DNA of 64,000 bases from Phyllobacteriaceae bacterium (GTDB taxonomy: Bacteria > Pseudomonadota > Alphaproteobacteria > Rhizobiales > Rhizobiaceae), in NCBI GenBank assembly GCA_024742765.1, contig JANSXT010000020.1:20647-84646 (forward strand). The letters run 5' to 3'. Positions 21,104-29,381 of this stretch are shown here, piece by piece (position 1 is the stretch's first letter; every line of letters begins with the position of its first letter). Made by a program: the position numbers and the translations under genes. The notes under the pieces are model-generated. The model worked only from the letters and a program-made list of their open reading frames with translations, was not told the origin of the DNA and did not search any database.

Positions 21104-22264
21104 CTATTTCCGCGCGGAGACGAGACCGGCAACGACGGGCATTCGGGTCGCGTGCTGACGCATGTGCCGGAAACCGGCGGCCCGGAGCAGGGCGAAGATG
21201 TCGTCGGGCGCGCGGCAGCGGCCCGAACGCATGGCCAGCAGATAGAGTGTGAAATAGGCGGCGACCTGCCGGGCGCCGGGTGTGTCGCCGGCCATCGGTT
21301 CGCCGATGATCAGCGTGTCGCCGGGGTCCATCGCCTGATGAATGGCTGACAGGATGCGCAGGGCGGCGGGATCGTCATGGTCATAGAGAACGCGGATCAG
21401 CGCATAACAGTCCGCATCGCGCGGCAGCGGATCGTCGAAGAACGAGCCGCCATGGATGGTCAGCCGATCGGCGATCGCGCTATCCGCTAATCGCTGCCGG
21501 GCGGTTTCGGCGACGGCGGGCAGATCGAACAGCGACAGTGTCAGATCGGGCCAGCGTTCGCCCGCGGCGGTGACGAAGGCGCCGCTGCCGCCGCCGATAT
21601 CGAGCAGGCGGCCGTGCTTGTCCATCGGATAGGCATCGAGCACTTCCTGGATGACCATCGTCTGGCTGACGCGCATCAGTTCGGAGTAGGCCGCGCCGTC
21701 CTCGGCGCCGACCGTGCCGCCGACATAGGACCAGAAGCGGGACGTTTCGGTTTCGGCGGGCGGATCGCGCAGCAGGGCCACAGGGTCGGCGAGATCGCGA
21801 TAGACCGCCGCGTGATGGCGGATCATGGCGCTGATGCCCGCGTCATGCGCCAGAACCGCGCCGTGATCGTCGAGCGTCCAGCGGCCATCGTTTGTGTGTG
21901 TGACAAGGCCGATCCCCTCGGCGGCGCGCAGCAGCCGGTCCGCGGCATCGCCGGTCAGGCGCATATGGCGGGCGAGGGCGGCGGTGTCCTTGGGTTCGCC
22001 GTCCAGCGCGGTGAAGAGGTCGAGTTCGACGCAGGCCAGTAGCACCTGCGAATTGACGAAGCCGGCGGTGAGCGCGAACAATTCGTTGGCGCGGCGGTTG
22101 GTGATCTGGCGCAGGACCGGCCAGTTGCGGGCGCGGCGGCGGAAGGCGGGGTCGGCGATCATCCGGTTGCGCCAGGCGCGGATGCGGTCGGCGAGCGACG
22201 CGCGCGGCGGTGTCGCCTTGCGGCTCATGGCGGGGTCCGGCGGTGCATGGGTGGTATCGGCCAT
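21104..22264 (-). CDS. crtF: Demethylspheroidene O-methyltransferase CrtF
   Basis: SAM-dependent methylation of the 1-hydroxy group of acyclic carotenoids (hydroxyspheroidene to spheroidene, or the rhodopin series). It has 386 residues. An N-terminal dimerisation/helical domain is followed by the methyltransferase motif RLLDIGGGSGAFVTAAGERW at about residues 220-239 and VLYDHDDPAAL. It lies 5 bases after crtE on the same strand, so crtE-crtF form one unit ahead of bchC. Confidence 0.94.
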   Translation of the reverse strand: MADTTHAPPDPAMSRKATPPRASLADRIRAWRNRMIADPAFRRRARNWPVLRQITNRRANELFALTAGFVNSQVLLACVELDLFTALDGEPKDTAALARHMRLTGDAADRLLRAAEGIGLVTHTNDGRWTLDDHGAVLAHDAGISAMIRHHAAVYRDLADPVALLRDPPAETETSRFWSYVGGTVGAEDGAAYSELMRVSQTMVIQEVLDAYPMDKHGRLLDIGGGSGAFVTAAGERWPDLTLSLFDLPAVAETARQRLADSAIADRLTIHGGSFFDDPLPRDADCYALIRVLYDHDDPAALRILSAIHQAMDPGDTLIIGEPMAGDTPGARQVAAYFTLYLLAMRSGRCRAPDDIFALLRAAGFRHMRQHATRMPVVAGLVSARK

Positions 22265-22269
22265 GCCGG

Positions 22270-23139
22270 TCAGGCGGCACGGCTCGCAAGGCTCTTGGGC
22301 ATCAGCCGCTTGGCTTCGCCGGCAATCAGGTCACGCAGCATCGGCGCGCCTGGGCAGTCAGGCACGGCGGCGACGGTCTGGCCGACCAGATCGTGTAGCC
22401 GGGCAATTGTGGCTTCCAGCCCGTCGGTGGCGACCGCGTTGGGTCGGCCATTGACATCGTCCTGTCCGCAGGGCTTGCCGATCTCGGACTGGCTTGCCGC
22501 GAAATCGCGCAGATCGTCGGCCACCTGATAGGATGCGCCCAGCGCATCGCCCATGGCGCGCCAGGTCTGCGGGTCGGCGCCGGCGGCGATTGCGCCGGCC
22601 ATGGTCGCGCCGGTGAAGAGCGAAGCGGTCTTGGCGCGATGATATTCGACCAGCGGGATCTCGTCCTCGCTCTCCCACGCTTGGCCGGCGACCAGCCCGT
22701 GCGGCATGCCGACCGCCTTGGCAACGGTGCCTGTCAGCGGTGCGATCAGATGCGGCGTGCCGACGCAATTCCGGGCGATGGTCTCGAAGGCGGCGATGAT
22801 CAGCGCGTCGCCGGCCAGAAGGGCCAGCGGCTCGGAAAAGGCCGTATGGACCGATGGCTTGCCGCGCCGGATATCGGCATTGTCAAAGCAGGGCATGTCG
22901 TCATGGACGAGCGACGCGCAATGCAAAAGCTCGATCGCCACTGCGGCGGCGTCGGACGCTTCGGGATGATCGTCGCCGCAGGCCATGGCCACGGCGAGGC
23001 ACAGCCGCGGCCGCACCCGGGCGCCGCCGGGAAACACCGCATAGCGTAGCGCGCCGGCAATCTTCGGCGGCTGGTTGCCGGCCGTGGCGTGCTTGATGGC
23101 GGTTTCAAGGGCGCGCTCGATCCGCTTTTGCATGTCCAT
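22270..23139 (-). CDS. crtE: Geranylgeranyl diphosphate synthase CrtE
   Basis: Makes GGPP from FPP or DMAPP and IPP for carotenoids and phytol. It has 289 residues. The first aspartate-rich motif is in LVHDDMPCFDNADIRRGKPS and the second in YQVADDLRDF; both are needed for Mg-diphosphate binding. It is the first gene of the crtEF-bchCXYZ-puf superoperon. Its promoter faces crtD across a 95-base gap with two PpsR boxes. The first ATG (MDMQKR) is used; a second ATG two codons on is equally possible. Confidence 0.94.
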   Translation of the reverse strand: MDMQKRIERALETAIKHATAGNQPPKIAGALRYAVFPGGARVRPRLCLAVAMACGDDHPEASDAAAVAIELLHCASLVHDDMPCFDNADIRRGKPSVHTAFSEPLALLAGDALIIAAFETIARNCVGTPHLIAPLTGTVAKAVGMPHGLVAGQAWESEDEIPLVEYHRAKTASLFTGATMAGAIAAGADPQTWRAMGDALGASYQVADDLRDFAASQSEIGKPCGQDDVNGRPNAVATDGLEATIARLHDLVGQTVAAVPDCPGAPMLRDLIAGEAKRLMPKSLASRAA

Positions 23140-23165
23140 CGCCGGCTCCCGATCCGATATCCTTG

Positions 23166-23183
23166 CGTCAATTTACAAGGACA
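23166..23183. promoter_or_regulatory. Degenerate PpsR/CrtJ box between crtE and crtD
   Basis: CGTCAATTTACAAGGACA is a CGT-N12-ACA near-match, 8 bp from the perfect box at 23192-23209. The offset between the two boxes is identical to that at bchC. Confidence 0.6.
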
Positions 23184-23191
23184 GAAAAGAC

Positions 23192-23209
23192 TGTAAAGTA
23201 AAATTGACA
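23192..23209. promoter_or_regulatory. PpsR/CrtJ box between crtE and crtD
   Basis: TGTAAAGTAAAATTGACA matches TGT-N12-ACA perfectly. It can control both the minus-strand crtE superoperon and the plus-strand crtD-crtC operon because it lies 26 bases from the crtD start and 53 bases from the crtE start. Confidence 0.82.
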
Positions 23210-23234
23210 CAACGGCGGAAAATGTCAACGCACC

Positions 23235-24806
23235 ATGAGCAGACACGCACAGCGCGAGCGGATCGTCGTGATTGGAGCCGGCATGGGCGGGCTTGCCGCG
23301 GCGATCGGGCTGGCGGGCCACGGCTATGATGTTCTGGTGCTGGAAAAGGAAGACGCGCCGGGCGGCAAGGCGCGGCACGTTATGGTCGGCGATGCGGCGA
23401 TCGATGCCGGGCCGACCGTCTTTACGATGAAGTGGGTGTTTGACCGGCTGCTGGAAGGATCGGACCAGCGGCTCGAGGATGTCGTCGACATCGCCATGGC
23501 CGACATTCTGGCGCGCCATTTCTGGACCGACGGGACGAGGCTCGATCTTCACGCCGATATCGACCGTTCGGCCGAGGCGATTGCTGCCTTCAGCGATGAT
23601 GCCAATGCGGCGGGCTACCGGCGCTTTTGCGCCGATAGCGCGCGCATCTTCGAGACGCTAAAGGAACCTTTCATGGCCGGTCAGCGGCCGAACATGGCCG
23701 AATTCCTGTGGCGGATCGGGCCGCTTTCGATCCAACGCCATCTGGCGCTCCGGCCGTTTTCGACGATCTGGTCGGCGCTCGGCGGCTATTTTGCCGATCC
23801 GCGCCTGCGCCAGCTCTTTGCGCGCTATTCCACCTATGTCGGCTCGTCGCCCTTCATGACGCCGGCGACGCTGATGCTGGTCGCCCATGTGGAGCAGGAT
23901 GGCGTCTTCATGGTCGATGGGGGCATGCACGCGCTGGCCAAGGGGCTTGTGCGGCTTGGCGAAGCGCGCGGCGTGCGCTACCGGTTCGGCGCCGGCGTTG
24001 CGCGCATCGTCACCCACGAAGACCGCGTCGTCACCGGTGTCGTGCTCGACGGTGGCCAAGCGATCGAGGCAAGCGCCGTCGTCTTCAACGGCGATGTGTC
24101 GGCGCTGGCAGATGGCACGCTTGGCACGGCGGCGATGGCGGCGAAATGCACACCCGTCGAACCGGCGAAGCGGTCGCTTTCGGCGATGGTATGGACCGGA
24201 CTGATGGACGTACCGGACTTTCCGCTCGCCCACCACAATGTGTTCTTTGCGCCGGACTATGACGATGAATTCGGCGCGATCTTCGACCGGCGCGCGATGA
24301 CCGATGCGCCGACGGTCTATATCTGCGCGCAGGACCGGACGAGCGCCGGCACGCTGAGCGAGACGGCGCGGGCGCGCGGCACCGAACGGGTGCTGATGCT
24401 AATCAATGCGCCCGGCGACGGCGATATGAGAGATTATGATGACCAAGAGGCCGAGACATGCCTGACACGGACCCTTACCCAACTGGCGCGATGCGGCCTG
24501 ACGCTCGACCGGACGGCGTTCGACGCAAAGGTGACCACACCGGCGACATTCGACCGCCTGTTTCCGGGCAGCGGCGGAGCGCTGTACGGACGGGCGTCGC
24601 ACGGCTGGATGGCGAGCTTCAAAAGGCCGGGGGCGCGGACGGCGCTCAAGGGCCTTTATCTGGCGGGGGGGAGCGTTCATCCGGGGCCGGGCGTGCCGAT
24701 GGCGACGCTTTCCGGCATGCTGGCGGCGGACGCTTTTCTGTCGGACCGGTTTTTGACGCCGTCGTTCCTGTCGGCGGCTATCTCTGGTGGTATGTCGATG
24801 GGATGA
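23235..24806 (+). CDS. crtD: 1-hydroxycarotenoid 3,4-desaturase CrtD
   Basis: An FAD-dependent desaturase that acts on 1-hydroxy (or methoxy) neurosporene-type carotenoids. It has 523 residues. The dinucleotide-binding motif IVVIGAGMGGLAAAIGLAG is at about residues 10-28, and the C-terminal family signature is in YLAGGSVHPGPGVPMATLSG. It is paralogous to CrtI (26.9 kb), from which it differs in context: it is paired with crtC and divergent from crtE. The last 20 or so residues after AADAFLSD run past the usual end because the crtC frame begins inside them; the stop overlaps the crtC ATG. Confidence 0.9.
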   Translation: MSRHAQRERIVVIGAGMGGLAAAIGLAGHGYDVLVLEKEDAPGGKARHVMVGDAAIDAGPTVFTMKWVFDRLLEGSDQRLEDVVDIAMADILARHFWTDGTRLDLHADIDRSAEAIAAFSDDANAAGYRRFCADSARIFETLKEPFMAGQRPNMAEFLWRIGPLSIQRHLALRPFSTIWSALGGYFADPRLRQLFARYSTYVGSSPFMTPATLMLVAHVEQDGVFMVDGGMHALAKGLVRLGEARGVRYRFGAGVARIVTHEDRVVTGVVLDGGQAIEASAVVFNGDVSALADGTLGTAAMAAKCTPVEPAKRSLSAMVWTGLMDVPDFPLAHHNVFFAPDYDDEFGAIFDRRAMTDAPTVYICAQDRTSAGTLSETARARGTERVLMLINAPGDGDMRDYDDQEAETCLTRTLTQLARCGLTLDRTAFDAKVTTPATFDRLFPGSGGALYGRASHGWMASFKRPGARTALKGLYLAGGSVHPGPGVPMATLSGMLAADAFLSDRFLTPSFLSAAISGGMSMG

Positions 24807-25696
24807 GCGCCTGTGGGCGCTACGGCGTCTCGGTGATCGCCTTCATCGGTTCGGTCTTTTCGCCCTATTATGCCTGGCGCGGGCGGCGCGATCCGGACGA
24901 TCATGTGTGCATCAATGTCGCGCTCTATGCGCCCGGCGGCAATCGCTGGACGATGACGGAGCGCGGCCGCGATGCGATGCACCGAGATGCCACCCATTTC
25001 CGTGTCGGTCCGAGCCAGCTCACTTGGGACGAGGGCCGGCTGACGATCGATTTCGATGAGATCGCCGTGCCGCGTCCGCCGCGGCAATGGCTGCCAGAGC
25101 GCGTTGCAGGCCGTATCGTGCTGACACCGCACGCGATCACCGACCGCGCCTTTCCCATCGACGCCGACGGGCGCCAGCGCTGGTGGCCGATCGCGCCGTC
25201 GGGTGACATTGATGTCAGCTTTTCGAAGGGAGGCATGCCCGACTGGTCCGGCCATGGCTATCTGGACAGCAATTGGGGCGAGATCGGGCTTGAAGAGAGT
25301 TTCGCGCGCTGGGACTGGGCGCGCGGTGAACTCGAAAACGGCGAGTCGGTGATTCTCTACGACACCGAACGCCGCGACGGCACGCGCGGATTTCTGGTCC
25401 TGCATTTCGACCGCGACGGCACCATCACCGAGCGCGAGGAAGTGCCATACACACCCCTCAAGCGCGGTTTCTGGGGCGTTGCACGCGGTGCCCATGCCGA
25501 TGCGGAACACACGCCCGTTCTTGCCGAAACCCTCGAAGACGGCCCGTTCTATCTGCGCCAGATCGTCGATACGGTGCTGTTCGGCCAGCCGGTCCGGCTG
25601 ATGCATGAAAGCTTTTCCGGCCGGCGCTTTGCCAATCCGCTGGTTAAGGCGATGCTGCCATTTCGCATGCCGCGCCGGGCGCGCTACCGCTCCTGA
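24803..25696 (+). CDS. crtC: Carotenoid 1,2-hydratase CrtC
   Basis: Adds water to the terminal double bond of neurosporene/lycopene derivatives to give 1-hydroxy products for CrtD and CrtF. From the ATG at 24803 (ATGA overlap with crtD) it has 297 residues. The conserved block VIAFIGSVFSPYYAWRGRRD is near the N-terminus. In the same frame, upstream of this ATG, PVGGYLWWYVDG is encoded and resembles the N-terminus of longer CrtC proteins, but there is no ATG, GTG or TTG in frame for about 300 bases. The start is therefore uncertain. The 3' end overlaps the minus-strand microprotein gene by 13 bases. Confidence 0.88.
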   Translation: MSACGRYGVSVIAFIGSVFSPYYAWRGRRDPDDHVCINVALYAPGGNRWTMTERGRDAMHRDATHFRVGPSQLTWDEGRLTIDFDEIAVPRPPRQWLPERVAGRIVLTPHAITDRAFPIDADGRQRWWPIAPSGDIDVSFSKGGMPDWSGHGYLDSNWGEIGLEESFARWDWARGELENGESVILYDTERRDGTRGFLVLHFDRDGTITEREEVPYTPLKRGFWGVARGAHADAEHTPVLAETLEDGPFYLRQIVDTVLFGQPVRLMHESFSGRRFANPLVKAMLPFRMPRRARYRS

Positions 25697-25830
25697 TCGG
25701 CCTCTGCTTCGGCTTCAAGGCGTGCCTTGAGGGCCGCCTTGTCGCGTTTGAGCGTGCGCATCTGCCAGACATAGAAGATGGCAAAGCCGACGGCGCCGAA
25801 GATGACCTCGATGATGCCGAGATTTTCCAC
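25684..25830 (-). CDS. 48-residue single-span membrane microprotein downstream of crtB
   Basis: Starts at GTG, 3 bases after the crtB stop, and ends in TAG just inside the 3' end of crtC on the other strand. The sequence begins with a hydrophobic stretch (about residues 5-22, including IIEVIFGAVGFAIFYVW), then a basic and acidic amphipathic tail (KRDKAALKARLEAEAEADQ) that looks like a short coiled coil. Tight coupling to crtB suggests translation with the carotenoid enzymes. I do not recognise a family. tspO, which occupies this place in some Rhodobacter clusters, is much longer, so this is not it. Confidence 0.65.
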   Translation of the reverse strand: MENLGIIEVIFGAVGFAIFYVWQMRTLKRDKAALKARLEAEAEADQER

Positions 25831-25833
25831 CGC

Positions 25834-26886
25834 TCATCCCCGCTGCGCGCCGGCGAGATGGACCCGCCTCTGCCTGTCGCGGGCGTCGCCCATGATTTCC
25901 AGCATCCGGCCGAGCTTGGCGTCGATCGTGCGCGGCGGAACCGGATCGGGCGAAGCAGCGATGTCGACCAGAAAGGCGACCGACGGGTCGGCCGGCGCGC
26001 TCGCCGGCGGACGCATCGGGAACGGTGTCAGCGTGGCGACGGCGATCAGTTCGCCCTTGCGGCGCCGGCCCGTGTGGGCGCGTGTGTCGATGGAATTGTA
26101 GCCGGCGGCGCGGATCTCCCGGCCGATTTCGCGATAGACGAAGGCGGCGCTTCTAATCGCCGGCCGGCAATCGAGCGGCAGGCCGGCAACGCCGGTCAGC
26201 GCCCGGTCATAGAGCAGGTCCGCTTCGCGCAGAAGACGCGCGACGACACGGCCGAGTTCCGGCGTGAAGACCGGCGCATCGAGCAGAGTGCGGGCATCGA
26301 CGCCGTCTTCGGCGAGCCAGTCGAGCGGCAGGTAGATGCGGCCGCGCCGCGCATCCTCGCCGACATCGCGGGCGATGTTGGTCAATTGCATGGCAAGGCC
26401 CAGATCGGCGGCACGGGCCAGGACGGCCCGGTCGCGGCAGCCCATCGCCATCGTCATCATCACGCCGACGGTGGAGGCAACACGCGCCGCATAGGCTTTC
26501 ACGTCGGCGAAGCTGCGATATTCGCGGCCCGCTTCGTCCCATTCAAAGCCTTCGATCAGCGCCAGCGGCACCTCGATCGGGATGTGATAGGTCTGGACGA
26601 CGGCGGCAAAGGCCCGGTCGCACACAAGGTCGATCGGCGTGCCGTCATAGATCAGTTCCAGCCGTCTCTTCAGACGCTGCGACGCGCGCCCGTCATTGCC
26701 CTCATCGTCGACCAGATCGTCCGACGAGCGGCAAAAGGCGTAAAGCGCCCGCGCGCCAAGGCGCACATCGCGCGGCAGAAGGCGCGAGGCGGCGTGAAAG
26801 CTTTTCGAGCCCGCACGGATGGACTCGTGGCAGAGGCGCCTGTCGCGCGCGCTCAGGAGCGGCGCCTTACGGGAGCTCTTTGGCAT
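25834..26886 (-). CDS. crtB: 15-cis-phytoene synthase CrtB
   Basis: Condenses two GGPP molecules to phytoene. It has 350 residues. Aspartate-rich substrate-binding motifs are in YAFCRSSDDLVDDEGND (about residue 50) and LTNIARDVGEDARRGRIYLP (about residue 165). The ATG at 26886 overlaps the crtI 3' end by 20 bases and gives the family N-terminus; an upstream in-frame start would intrude into crtI. The C-terminus after the core (ASAPADPSVAFL and on) is slightly longer than typical. Confidence 0.95.
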   Translation of the reverse strand: MPKSSRKAPLLSARDRRLCHESIRAGSKSFHAASRLLPRDVRLGARALYAFCRSSDDLVDDEGNDGRASQRLKRRLELIYDGTPIDLVCDRAFAAVVQTYHIPIEVPLALIEGFEWDEAGREYRSFADVKAYAARVASTVGVMMTMAMGCRDRAVLARAADLGLAMQLTNIARDVGEDARRGRIYLPLDWLAEDGVDARTLLDAPVFTPELGRVVARLLREADLLYDRALTGVAGLPLDCRPAIRSAAFVYREIGREIRAAGYNSIDTRAHTGRRRKGELIAVATLTPFPMRPPASAPADPSVAFLVDIAASPDPVPPRTIDAKLGRMLEIMGDARDRQRRVHLAGAQRG

Positions 26887-28399
26887 GGGGCACCAGCTTG
26901 TCGAGAATGGCCGCGGACGAGACGACGCCGGGAAGGCCCGCGCCGGGATGGGTTCCCGCACCGACCATATAGAGATCGCGCAGCTCCTCGGAGCGGTTGT
27001 GCGGGCGGAACCAGGCGAGTTGGAAGATGGTCGGTTCCATGCCGAAGGCCGCGCCCTTGGTCGACAGGAGCCGGTCGCGGAAATCGATCGGCGTTGTCAC
27101 GCGGGATGTGACGACCGCGTCCGACAGGCCCGGCATCATGGTCTGTTCGAGTTTGTCCTGGATGCGCTGGCGATAGGGTTCGGTCATCGCGTCCCAGTCC
27201 GTGTCGCCATCGAGATTGGGGACGGGCGACAGCACATAGAATGCATCGCACCCTTCCGGCGCGACCGAGGGGTCGGACGCCGACGGCCGGTAAAGATAGA
27301 GCGAAAAATCGTCGGCGAGCACTTTCCTGTCGAAGATGTCGGTCAGAAGGCCGTCATAGCGCGGCCCCAACAGGATCGTGTGATGGCCGATATCGTCGTA
27401 GCGGCGATCGGTGCCGAAATACCAGACCATTAGGCTCATCGAATAGTTCATCCGCCGCACCTTGCGGTCGGTCCAGCGCTTGCGTGCGTGGTTGCGCAGA
27501 AGGTGCGTGTAGGTCCAGCCGGCATCGGCATTGGAGACGACGCAATCGGCGGCGATCGTCTCGCCGTTTGCCAGGCGCACGCCTTTTGCCGCACCGTCCT
27601 TGACGATGATCTCATCGGCCTCGGCGCCGAGCCGGAATGTCGCGCCGTGCCGCTCGGCCAGATCGGCAATGCCTTTGGCCAGCGCGCCGGTGCCGCCCAT
27701 CGCATAGTGCACGCCATATTCGCGCTCGAGAAACGAGATCAGGCTCATCACGCCCGATGTCCGCATCGGATTGCCGCCGATAAACAGCGGATGGAAGCTG
27801 AGCGCCTGGCGGACATTTTTGTTGCGGACATATTTGGAGACCAGGCCATGCACGGAGCGGTCGGCGCGCCGGGCGACAAGACCGGGCATCTGCCGGACCA
27901 TTTCGGCGAGCGAATGGAACGGCTGGTCGATCATTTTCTGAAAGCCGGTCCGGTAGCACTTCTCGCTCTCGACGAGAAAATCCTCATAGCCGTCAATGTC
28001 GTCTGGCTCGAAGGCGGCGATTTCTTTGTGCATCTTCTGCTTGTCGGACCAGCAGCGGAAGGTACGCCCGTCATCGAAGCGGATCGTGTAATAGGGTTCG
28101 AGCGGCTTGAGCGTGACATGGTCTGCTATGCGCTCGCCAAACAATGTCCAGAGTTCCTCGAAGACGAAGGGGGCGGTGATGATGGTCGGCCCGGCATCGA
28201 AGCTGAACCCGTCCTGCCGGTGGACATAGCCGCGCCCGCCAATATCGTCGAGCTTGTCGATGACCGTGACGCGATAGCCGCGTGCCGTGAGCCGGACAGC
28301 GGCGGCAAGCCCGCCAAATCCTGCGCCGATCACCACCGCGTGGGGCCGGGCGTCGGGCCCGGTTTCGACCGGGGGCGGTGGCTGGTGAACGGTCATCAT
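26867..28399 (-). CDS. crtI: Phytoene desaturase CrtI
   Basis: FAD-dependent desaturase converting phytoene to neurosporene or lycopene. It has 510 residues. The FAD motif AVVIGAGFGGLAAAVRL is at about residue 24, and the bacterial-type CrtI signature is VGAGTHPGAGLPGVVSSA near the C-terminus. Two adjacent ATG codons (28399 and 28396) are possible starts; a GGGG lies just upstream. The number of desaturation steps (3 or 4), which decides between spheroidene and spirilloxanthin series, cannot be read from sequence by eye. Confidence 0.95.
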   Translation of the reverse strand: MMTVHQPPPPVETGPDARPHAVVIGAGFGGLAAAVRLTARGYRVTVIDKLDDIGGRGYVHRQDGFSFDAGPTIITAPFVFEELWTLFGERIADHVTLKPLEPYYTIRFDDGRTFRCWSDKQKMHKEIAAFEPDDIDGYEDFLVESEKCYRTGFQKMIDQPFHSLAEMVRQMPGLVARRADRSVHGLVSKYVRNKNVRQALSFHPLFIGGNPMRTSGVMSLISFLEREYGVHYAMGGTGALAKGIADLAERHGATFRLGAEADEIIVKDGAAKGVRLANGETIAADCVVSNADAGWTYTHLLRNHARKRWTDRKVRRMNYSMSLMVWYFGTDRRYDDIGHHTILLGPRYDGLLTDIFDRKVLADDFSLYLYRPSASDPSVAPEGCDAFYVLSPVPNLDGDTDWDAMTEPYRQRIQDKLEQTMMPGLSDAVVTSRVTTPIDFRDRLLSTKGAAFGMEPTIFQLAWFRPHNRSEELRDLYMVGAGTHPGAGLPGVVSSAAILDKLVPHAKELP

Positions 28400-28460
28400 G
28401 ACCCCAAGTAAAGACGCGGGGTTGCGGTTTGGCAACCGGTCGCGATGGCGCGGACCCTGG

Positions 28461-29381
28461 TCATTGCGCTGCCGCGACGGTGTCGAGAAGGCTGGACGCC
28501 GCAGCCGTTTCTTCAATGATGTCAGCAAATTGCCGTGGGTTCGCCTCATGCGCCAGGTGCCCGCCGGACGGCAGGGACAAGATGGTCGCCGAGTTTGTCA
28601 GCCTCGCCGCGTCGCGGGAGACGCGCGGCGGTACCATCGGGTCGTCCTCATTCACGATGAGGGTCGTCGGCGTCTTCAGGTCGGGGAGGCGTCTTTGCAG
28701 CGGCTCGAGATCCCAATTGGCCATCATGCCCAGGGCGCCGGCGACATGGGACGGCATGCCGACGAGCGTCTCGTAGTGCCCGATCGTTGCTTCATCGAGC
28801 GTCGATCCGGTGTTGGCCAGAAGCCGGCGCGGCAGGCGGGTGTGGCGCGCCTGAAAGGCCACGGTATGGGCGGTGAACGGGTTGACGAAAAGCGCCTTGG
28901 CGAGCGGCGAGAAGATCGCATTGCCCTCGATCGGTTCGAGCGCGCTGTTAAGGCCGATCAGCGCGGCCGGTTCGATCCGCCCGGTCAGTGCCATCTCGAT
29001 CAGGATGGCCGCACCGGCCGAATGACCGACGGCGATGGCGGGCGCGAAATCGAGCGTGTCGAGCAGTCCGGCCAGCGCGCCAGCCATGCCGGGCAGGGTG
29101 AGGATGCGGCCGCGCGCCTCGGAGGTGAAACCATGGCCGGGCAGGTCCGGCACAAGCACGTCGAACTGTTCGGCGAGAAGCGGCATCAGCGCGGCGAACG
29201 AATGGGTCGATGCGCCGGTGCCGTGCAGAAGCAGGCATTTGGGGGCGCCGGGTTCGCCCATGCGCTGGACATGCCAGACAAGGTTCGATGCGCGCACGAA
29301 CCGGCTGTGCCCGGCGTTCGGCCATGTGCCCGCGACGGTGTGCCAGCCCTCGGGCGGCGCGGAATCGGCCGGGGCGCCCAT
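28461..29381 (-). CDS. bchO: BchO-family alpha/beta hydrolase
   Basis: A protein of 306 residues with an alpha/beta-hydrolase fold. The nucleophile elbow is AVGHSAGAAI (Ser at about residue 120), an oxyanion-side HGTG is in LLLHGTGASTHSF, and the C-terminal catalytic His is in SGGHLAHEAN. BchO is annotated as a putative Mg-chelatase accessory protein because it always accompanies bchI and bchD, but its reaction is unproven. The start overlaps the bchD stop by one base (TGATG on the minus strand). Confidence 0.93.
   Translation of the reverse strand: MGAPADSAPPEGWHTVAGTWPNAGHSRFVRASNLVWHVQRMGEPGAPKCLLLHGTGASTHSFAALMPLLAEQFDVLVPDLPGHGFTSEARGRILTLPGMAGALAGLLDTLDFAPAIAVGHSAGAAILIEMALTGRIEPAALIGLNSALEPIEGNAIFSPLAKALFVNPFTAHTVAFQARHTRLPRRLLANTGSTLDEATIGHYETLVGMPSHVAGALGMMANWDLEPLQRRLPDLKTPTTLIVNEDDPMVPPRVSRDAARLTNSATILSLPSGGHLAHEANPRQFADIIEETAAASSLLDTVAAAQ

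Noticed and set aside
24458..24802. Start of crtC at the ATG at 24458
   Set aside because: It would add 115 residues overlapping crtD with no family similarity except for the last dozen residues; the ATGA-coupled start is favoured, though the exact start remains open.
25684..25830. tspO/crtK gene after crtB
   Set aside because: TspO is about 160 residues with five helices; only 48 codons with one helix are present.
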